This document shows positions 56,673 to 64,000 of a DNA stretch of 64,000 nucleotides, piece after piece (within the stretch, counting starts at the first letter, position 1; every line of letters begins with the position of its first letter). A model generated the notes under the pieces. The model was not told where the DNA came from and ran no database searches. It saw nothing but the letters and a program-made list of their open reading frames with translations. The DNA lies in NCBI GenBank assembly GCA_029378245.1, contig JARKIF010000007.1:1736001-1800000 (forward strand), written 5' to 3'. The DNA comes from Roridomyces roridus. Its lineage: Eukaryota > Basidiomycota > Agaricomycetes > Agaricales > Mycenaceae. Both the position numbers and the translations under genes were made by a program.

Positions 56673-58817
56673 ATGCCTTCCCATATTCCAACCTCACTGC
56701 TGCTCGCCGGCGCCAGTGCTGCAGCTTTGATAGTTACACTGGCGTTTCGTCGGCCAAGCACCGTTCGCAACATTGAGGGCCCGCCGTCGCCGTCTTGGCT
56801 CTTTGGTGAGGTCGCCGTCCAGCCTAGAACCCTCTCTTAACGACCGAACTTGTTGCAGGGAGCATGATTCAGTTGTTCATCCCAGCTCAACACGGGGACC
56901 ACGAATTTCAGTGGCAAAAGGCGTACGGGGCTGCGTATCGCCTCAAAGGCTGTTTCGGGGTGCGTACCATCCAATGGCGTAACCTTTTTTCTTTTGGGTT
57001 AACGACCGCTTGTTGGTTTCTCAGGAAGACCGCCTGATGCTCTCGGACCCAGCCGCGATGCAGTTTATTATCAACAACTCAAAGTTCGAGCATTCCCCGG
57101 TGTTTCACAACTTGACCAAGTTGCTGTCTGACAAGAGGAGTCTTTCCGTGGCCAAGGGTACGTCTTGCCTAAAGCCTATGTCTGCAAACTCTCAAGATTC
57201 TATAGGAGATCGGCACAAACGGCTACGTGCCAGTACTCGGCCCGCATTTCTCTGGAGCTTCGGTTCGCCACTATCAACCCTTGATGCAGAAGGCGGCGGA
57301 AGGAATGAGTAGGACGTTGGAAAACGCCATGTCGACCTCCCCATCGCAAGATATCAACATCTACCCGATGCTCGCGACCGCCAGTCTCAGTTCGATCAGT
57401 GAAGGTGGGCGAATTTCTGACACCATGAAATTGTCGCTGACTTTCTCCAGCCGTTTTCGGCGGTGCGTCGCAAGACTTGATTCAAGAATTTGTGCGAACC
57501 AACACACGGGCGGCGTAAGTGGCCATCAATAGTCCAATTTTTATACTAATCGTATTTCGCAGATCCCTGTCCACCGGCCTCAACGGAACGATCGTCTTGA
57601 TAGATGCCGTGGGTTCGCATCTTCCTGAATGGGTCTGGGATATTGTAACCCTGCTCCCCACGGCGGCCTTCAACATCTTGCGCAGAGTCAAGCATCTCGC
57701 TAGGCGGATCGGCAAACGAGTTGTGCGAGAGAAGATGGATGCTATAAGCCAGGGTCTAGAAATGGAGAACGATGTTTTCACGCGACTCCGTACGCAGCTC
57801 TTTCTCGTACGCGTCTTTTTACAACAACTAACCTAATCCGATACAGTTTCAGGCAAGATGAATATGACATTAACTGACGAGGATGTCGCCGCCCAGACTT
57901 CTCTTTTCCTGATTGCAGGGCAGGAGCCTGCAGCACATACGATGGCGTTTGGTATCTATGAGCTGTCTCGGAACCCTGATTTCCAAGATAGCCTTCGGCG
58001 CGAGATTCATTCTGCTCGTGGCAGTGATGCAGGTGTTGTGTATGGCGATATGCCACTCCTCAATGCGTTCATCAAGGTAAGTAAACGAGCGAGTAAACTG
58101 ACTGGGGTTGACTCGTTTGAAGGAAATCTTGAGAATGTACCCCATTGGCCCGCTCATTGAACGCGTCGCAACTGAGGATACAGTCATCCCTCTCGCTCAG
58201 AGCATCATGACCTCTACCTGGCGACCATCTCGCACAGATCCCGATTCAAAAAGGCCAAGTCATAAATTTGGCAATCGCTTCGTATCAGAGGTTGTGATGT
58301 TTGTTTATTCGTTCCGCACACTGTTACTGACAAAGTTTTGCATTTCAGGTTGGAGTCTCTGTGGGGCATCGATGCCGGTGAGTTCAAGCCTTTGCGGTGG
58401 GTGGAAGGTAGTGCATATCGAGGAGAAGCCATTGGACCTTATGCGAACCTGTATGTCGCATCCCTTTCAGTTGAAATGTTTGAAATTAATCTCAATTGAC
58501 CCCAGCTTGACGTTCCTTGGTGGCCCGCGTACCTGCCTCGGGTGCGAGTTCAAGTCTATCATGCTTTGCAAAGACACTAATAGACACGAGCACAGATGGC
58601 GCTTCGCGTGAGCACTACTCTCATATACATCTGCACGACTCACTGATTGTCTGTTAGTATATTGGAGATGCAGGTCGTCTTCTGCGAATTGGTCGCGAAT
58701 TTCTCCTTCACCCTAGCAGAGCATGATTTCCTTCGGTTGCGAGGCTCCACTATACTTACGCCGACAAATTCGGCTGGCCAGAAAGGCGCTCCTTTCCGCG
58801 TTACGCAGATTGTCTGA
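56673..58817 (+). pseudogene. Cytochrome P450 monooxygenase with two frameshifts
   Basis: The ATG at 56673 (MPSHIPTSLLLAGASAAALI) gives a membrane anchor. About ten exons follow: KAYGAAYRLKGCFG, HKRLRAST, GGASQDLIQEF, the I-helix LIAGQEPAAHT, the K-helix EILRMYP (ExxR), and the heme loop FLGGPRTCLGWRFA rebuilt over two introns, ending FRVTQIV-stop at 58817. The heme Cys is present. Two +1 shifts are not explained by splicing: near 57250 (after STRPAF) and at 58219 (an extra T before GDHLAQIPIQKGQ). It is of the fungal microsomal type acting in secondary or xenobiotic metabolism (family inference). It is either a recent pseudogene or has two base errors. Confidence 0.8.
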
Positions 58818-58929
58818 CTGTTTCTTATATTAGGCTCTCGTTGACAGAAATTTCAGTGAAAGCGCTGGTAACTCTTGGGTGTCTCCCCAAGTATCGATGT
58901 AACTACAATAGTACTAGTGTCCGATAATT

Positions 58930-60208
58930 CTAGGCTTCCGCATTTCGAGTAAACTGCGGACGTCTCTTCAAGAGTCCCTCGCGATGCTGAACGAGTAATT
59001 TGAGGAGGCCGCGGTCGGCGTACGCATCCTGCGAAGCTCTTCTGCAAACGGAAGGTACAGAAAGATAAATGCAGAGCAGGAAGACGAGCACGAACTTGAC
59101 TTGATCCCTAGTGAACTTCCTACTCCACTCCGCCTCGATCACGAAATAATCGTACTGGAGCCTAGAGTGCTTAGATTCGAACGGGATTCCGTAAAAAGAG
59201 CTCATCTCCAACCGCCATGAGTTGGTGGAAATCAACTCAAATTCGGGGACGGAGGCACGACGGCGTTCAAGGGGTAGAGTCCAAGTGAAGTGGCCACCAA
59301 CCCAGCGAATGCCCTCGGCGAACTCACGGCATGCAGGCGTGGAGACCATTTGCCTTCCCCGATTAACGTACTTGCGGCGTGCCTCCCCTCTTCCCCCGAT
59401 TTCGTCGATCCCGATTTCCCATGCGCGCCTATCGAGGAAGGTAGACTGTGGATAGAAAGCATACGCATGGGCATGAGTGAGGACATTCATTACACATGCT
59501 GGAAGTTTGATGTCAGCGGGGGAAGAAGTTCATATGGAGTTCAACTCACTGGAATGAAAGTCGAGGATAACCTCTATCGGCGTGGACTTTGCCAAAATGA
59601 GCTGAATCTTCTTGTCCCACTTGGTGAAATCCAGGACATCGGCAATGTCATTCGGCATCGGATAGTTTGAGAGCTTGGGCTTGGCTACGATTGGGGCCGC
59701 TAGCTGCTTGTATACATCGCAGTCTTGATGTTTCCCAGGTTGAAAGCTGTACCCGTTCTCCAGAATGAAACGCACGGGAGCGTACCGCGAATTTCCCATA
59801 CGCGTAGGGATCGAGGTCAGACTCAGGATAAGTCGTTCTGTCGAAATATTGAAGGGCGATTGAGCCAGAGATCAGAATCTGCGTCTCTGCTTGAATCTGT
59901 TGGAAACGCTCGACTTGGGTGGGATCTCCAAAGAAGGGGCACAAGAGGCGCATGGGGTTGAAGCATATTTGGTGTGCGAGGTCGTAGATGAGTCGACAGG
60001 TTTGCATCAATCTCACTAGCTCTCGTGCAGAGAGCTGGGCAAACAAGGCATTGTGGGGGCCCATTCCGAGCTCACTATGAAAGTCAGAGAAGAAAAGTTC
60101 GTTTGACTGAAAATCTCTTACAAGAAACTCATGGCTGGAGACTTGTGGGCCATTCTCGTGGTTGCTGGCAAGTGACAAGAGCGAATTGATTACCGACATC
60201 ATTGACAT
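58930..60208 (-). pseudogene. Nucleotidyltransferase-like protein of agaricomycetes, one frameshift
   Basis: The ATG at 60208 (MSMMSVINSLLSLASNHEN) leads across an intron to SELGMGPHNALFAQLSARELVRLMQTCRLIYDL and ILISGSIALQYFDRTTYPESDLDPY. GS...SDLD is the nucleotidyltransferase-fold signature seen in a large agaricomycete hypothetical family. The frame then shifts by one near 59797 (NSRYAPVRFILENGYSF follows in another frame, with no intron to explain it). After a GTGAGT...TCCAG intron the family C-terminus continues (CVMNVLTHAHAYAFYP), ending at 58930. Function unknown. Confidence 0.65.
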
Positions 60209-61725
60209 TCCTTGACCTTGGCACCATGCAGACCTGAAAATACATATTGAATATGTTCAGGCGGCGGCGAACTACATGCGGATCCAGGTCCAGTCCCTTT
60301 ACTAAATCCGCTCCTCGTTCAGCAATCACATACGTTCCTACTTGAGTGTGCCAAGCGCCGGGAATGAAAGGCTTCGAAAATTCAAAGGGGTCAGTTGCAA
60401 TTGGTCGGAAAACATGACAGAGGCGTCGATGATGCTGAGCCCACCTGCAGGAGTAGATCAGGATTCACCTGCTATACCAAAGTCAATTTGGGAATCGCGT
60501 GAGTTCATGGTCAGCCAAGACGCAGCCCTCGCCAACATGGCGGCCGTCCCGTTGAACCGTGTCCCACTGGTGTTCCGTATAAAATTACTGAGCTCGTCCG
60601 TGGTCTTAGCAGACAAATCAGTTATGGGTTCGATAAGGTACTATGTTCCGAGTCAAGGCTTTAAGCGCGTCCTGGTCTCCGATCCCCGAGTTGATAAGGA
60701 TGGTTGGTGTCCCGACGGAGTTTACTGATAAACTATTTCTTTGACGGCTTTGGCGGTGGATACGGAGCCTCCTGCAAGATGGGGGTATCTTGAGGACGAG
60801 TCTACAAGTACCCTGCGAAAATTGCGCTCCCTCAAAAGATACAACACCATCCGTTGTATTTGCACCAACGAGCTTGGAAACTTGTGCGTGATACGTGCAG
60901 CAGATCTAGAACATGCAGATTCTTGCGCTGCACAAGTGGCCGAATTCCATCTCCAATGGTACTCTGAAGCCACGCTGCGACGCAATCAGAAATTTGATAC
61001 ACAGATGCAGGGGGGACTGACCAACGCCCAGTGGCTGCCCCGAATTCATGTCCAAATTGTAGTCAGGGAGCTGGCGAGTGGCTTCGAAAATCGGCCACTG
61101 CGAAACGCTGAGGCTGACAGAGTTGATTCCCTGGATACTATGTACGGAAGGGCCGAATTCGTCGTATGTAGAATGGTGGTTTGCTGGCGACACCCATTTC
61201 TCGTTCTGTCTACGGTCAACTTGATTAGGCAGAGCTGAGAGTAGGGAATGTGGCGCGCACTTTGAAGAAGCAAGGGAATAAGAAGGATGGCACCGTAATC
61301 GACTGGGAGCGAAGGTTTGAACATGCGAGTTTCAGTCGCATGGCACCATGGAGACTTGCTCGAGTAGGATCATCTACTCTGGGTCCTCCTGAGAGAGAAC
61401 CATGGGCGGGAGTCACAGAATTACAGATGGATCATGGCTGCGCGGGTCCGCGGGATGACAACATTCTCTGATTCTTGTTGCCGTGAACTTTGAATTTTAG
61501 TTTCTGAACCATGCATTTCACCTGGCCAATCGCATATTGATCTAGAAGGATAGAGGGAGCGGTGCAACTTTGAAGGTCGCGGTACGGAGGAAGGCGCATC
61601 AAGGCATCATCGGCATTTATCGGCTCACTCAGCTCCCGCCCTTCTCATCCTTCGTATCCATGCATCTTCGTCAATCCCCTCGCGTGAGACTCGATAATTT
61701 AACGGGATTCGTCACGTCAACCAGC
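60209..61725. other. Stretch of 1.5 kb without a recognised gene
   Basis: Two plus-strand frames (60342-60728, 129 codons; 60741-61238, 166 codons) and overlapping minus-strand frames are open, but neither shows a family motif, signal peptide or convincing splice. They may be chance or the remains of a gene. Confidence 0.4.
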
Positions 61726-61733
61726 TATAAAAA
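61726..61733 (+). promoter_or_regulatory. TATA box of GH54 copy 2
   Basis: TATAAAAA 38 nt upstream of the ATG at 61764. Confidence 0.55.
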
Positions 61734-61763
61734 TGCCTGGTTCCGTGGCGGCACGAAGCAGCC

Positions 61764-63492
61764 ATGATGTCAACGCCCTCCCCTCTCCTCGTCTCTTGTC
61801 TCAGCCATTGCATCATTGCCTCCCTAGCTCTTGCGGCGGGGCCCTGCGACATCTATGCATCCGGAGGAACCCCAGTAAACATCTACAACTTTTCTACTTT
61901 CGAAACAGATGAGACTAACGATAAATTTTGTAGTGTGTCGCTGCCCATAGCACCACACGAGCGCTATTTAGCGCCTATTTTGGCCCTCTGTACCAAATCT
62001 CCCGCGGCTCAGACAACGCGACTATCGACATCAGCCCTCTTTCCGCGGGAGGAGTCGCCAACGCTTCTGCACAGGACTCCTTCTGCTCCAACAGTAACAC
62101 TACCTGTCTCATCGCCACGATATATGACCAAACTGGACGCGGAAATCACCTCAAGCAGGCTCCTCCCGGCGGCGCGGACAAGGGCACCGATCCCAATGGT
62201 TTCGATACGTTGGCTGCTGCGGACGGTGCTCCAGTCACCTTGAATTCGCAGAAAGCGTACGGAGTCTTCATCTCACCTGGTACGGGTTACCGGAACGACG
62301 TGACGAACGGCATCGCAGTGGTCAGTCGTGCCATATCTGTGCGTGCTCGTGTACTCATCCACTCCAGGGTGACGACCCCGAGGGCATGTACGCCATTTTC
62401 GATGGCACTCACGTCAACGGGGACTGCTGCTTCGACTATGGCAACGCAGAGACCTCGAACACGGACACTGGAAACGGGGCCATGGAGTCAGCTTTTCATC
62501 CCGTTCCGCATCCTCCTGCTGATCTTACACGTTCAGGGCCATCTACTTTGGTACAGGCGGCGGAAAAGGCTCGGGCAGTGGCCCGTGGGTCCAGGTAGGC
62601 TCTTATAAGGCGCCGTAACACGGAAATCTCATGGAAAATTATGAAGATGGACGCAGAGAATGGTCTCTTTTCCGGCGGTAACAGAAGTGTCAATCCTTCC
62701 AATCCAACGAGCGATTCTCGCTTCGTCACAGCCATCGTCAAAGGCCAACCGAATAACTGGGCTATCCGAGGCGGGGACGCCACCTCCGGCTCCCTCTCGA
62801 CCTTCTTCAACGGTGTGCGTCCCAGTGGCGGATACAACCCAATGAAGAAGCAGGGCGCCATCATCCTCGGGATCGGTGGGGACAATAGCAATCGCGCGCA
62901 GGGAACCTTTTACGAGGGTGTCATGACCTCCGGCTTCCCATCCGATGAAACCGAAAACTCGGTCCAGGCAAACATCGGAGCAGCCGGCTACGCCGCTGCC
63001 CCAATGACGAGCGGGCCTTCCACCCTGAGCGTCGGCTCAGCGGTGTCATTCCGTGCCACCACGGCATGCTGCACCAATCGCTACATCGCCCACACGGGCA
63101 CGATGGTCAATACTCAGATCATCACCCCGAGCAACTCCAGCGCCACCCGCCTGTCCGCGAGCTGGAACGTCGTGGCAGGTCTAGGGAACAACGCATGCGT
63201 CTCATTTGAGTCGCGCGATACCCCAGGGAACTACATCCGACACTCCAATTTTCAGCTTTTCGTCAACGTATCCGACGGGACGCAGGTGTTCAAGGAGGAC
63301 GCTACGTGGTGTCCTCAGGCCGCGCTCAACGGCAAGGGAAATTCCATTCGCTCCTGGTCCTTCCCCACGCATTATTTCAGGCATTTCAATGCCATCTTGT
63401 ACGCTGCGAGCAATGGAGGGCCGTCGGATTACGATTCAAAGAATCTGTTTAATGACGATGTTAGTTGGGTGGTTGGCCCCGCCTTTGCTTAG
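61764..63492 (+). CDS. abfB: Secreted GH54 alpha-L-arabinofuranosidase with AbfB (CBM42) domain, copy 2
   Basis: Exons 61764-61874, 61934-62320, 62368-62486, 62537-62594 and 62647-63492 join in frame to 506 residues. The signal peptide precedes AGPCDIYASGGTPC. The catalytic GH54 domain has the nucleophile region DAENGLF (Glu229) and the acid/base region GGDNS (Asp304) by motif. The C-terminal AbfB beta-trefoil holds FRATTACCTN, FESRDTPGNYIRHSNFQLF and WSFPTHYFRHF. An extra intron (62595-62646) relative to copy 1 lies just before the nucleophile. Role: removal of arabinose side chains from hemicellulose and pectin outside the cell. Intact. Confidence 0.93.
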
Positions 63493-63828
63493 TACAACAA
63501 TCGAAATACTGTATTTTGTACTTACATGTATTTTGCGCATCACATGAGGACTTTTTGAACAAAAAATTAGAGGGCAGGGTGCAATGCGTCCGGCTTCTTC
63601 CCAATTGGATTCGTCCAAACAAAACAGCTGCAAAGGCCGTTAGCGGGACGGCCGAGTCTATTCCCTGGTCGTGGGCCGTGTGGCACGTACCACTTTGTGC
63701 AACTTGTCAACGCAGAGGTCCTCTCTTCGGACGCGTTCGCCTTTGTGACTCCAAGAAAATGATCATAGTGGTCGAGGACGAGTGATTTCCTGGGACTTGG
63801 CATCTGCGGCCGAGAATCCAGGTAGCGA

Positions 63829-64000
63829 CTAGACAGGTGCATTGCCCAGAGGCCCCACCCGGTCACGGAGCTCAGCAATAGTCATGATGTGGACTCCCAC
63901 AGCTGGCCCCTCGCGCCGGACGTACTCTTCCTGCGGCGACGCGATTTGAGCACCTCCCTTGACCAGAACATGGGTGGTTAGAACGTCGGGGTGGCTTTGC
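63829..64000 (-). CDS. 3' end of an unknown gene running off the window
   Basis: Minus-strand frame SHPDVLTTHVLVKGGAQIASPQEEYVRREGPAVGVHIMTIAELRDRVG stops at 63829-63831. Amino-acid make-up looks coding, and the frame stays open to the window edge. No family recognised. Confidence 0.45.
   Translation of the reverse strand, partial: QSHPDVLTTHVLVKGGAQIASPQEEYVRREGPAVGVHIMTIAELRDRVGPLGNAPV

Overview
This window looks like nuclear DNA of a filamentous basidiomycete, most likely an agaricomycete (mushroom or wood-rot fungus). Almost every gene is split by short GT-AG introns of about 45-60 nt. The gene families are typical of such fungi: GH54 arabinofuranosidase with an AbfB domain, DUF3455 secreted proteins, a DUF3494 ice-binding-like protein, F-box proteins, a Tnp2/Plavaka-type transposase and a chromodomain Gypsy element. 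No bacterial operons, CRISPR arrays or convincing tRNA/rRNA genes were seen.

Layout. 1-12 kb: a kinase-like remnant, a secreted GH54 alpha-L-arabinofuranosidase, a single-pass membrane protein, a Tps2-type trehalose-6-phosphate phosphatase, a frameshifted duplicated-domain gene, an F-box gene and a small unknown gene. 12.3-16.6 kb: a nested transposon stack, in which a MITE was hit by a Tc1/mariner-like element whose dead transposase was in turn hit by a solo LTR. 17-23.3 kb: a second F-box gene, a secreted PEBP-like gene whose expected ATG reads ATA, an ice-binding-like gene, and an F-box fragment cut off by the next element. 23.3-33.7 kb: a roughly 10.3-kb CACTA/Plavaka-like transposon with CACTG termini. 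It carries a large transposase and three companion genes of unknown function.

34-36 kb: a short-chain dehydrogenase and a small unknown gene. 36-52 kb: four DUF3455 paralogs, all on the minus strand. The first two are separated by an 8.8-kb chromovirus (Ty3/Gypsy) with 476-bp LTRs that differ at only two positions that I could find. Its pol is interrupted by a MITE and two LTR-like insertions. 53-64 kb: a coiled-coil F-box gene, a frameshifted cytochrome P450 behind a duplicated upstream region, a frameshifted nucleotidyltransferase-like gene, a second GH54 arabinofuranosidase, and the 3' end of an unknown gene.

How it works together: the stable genes cover plant cell-wall attack (two GH54), stress sugar metabolism (TPS2), secreted small proteins (PEBP, DUF3455, ice-binding-like) and protein turnover (F-box). 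Between them lies a transposon-rich landscape in which nested insertions with intact target-site duplications allow the order of events to be read. The most unusual objects are the four-gene Plavaka-like element with its cluster of ACGCGT boxes, and the young but heavily interrupted self-priming Gypsy element.
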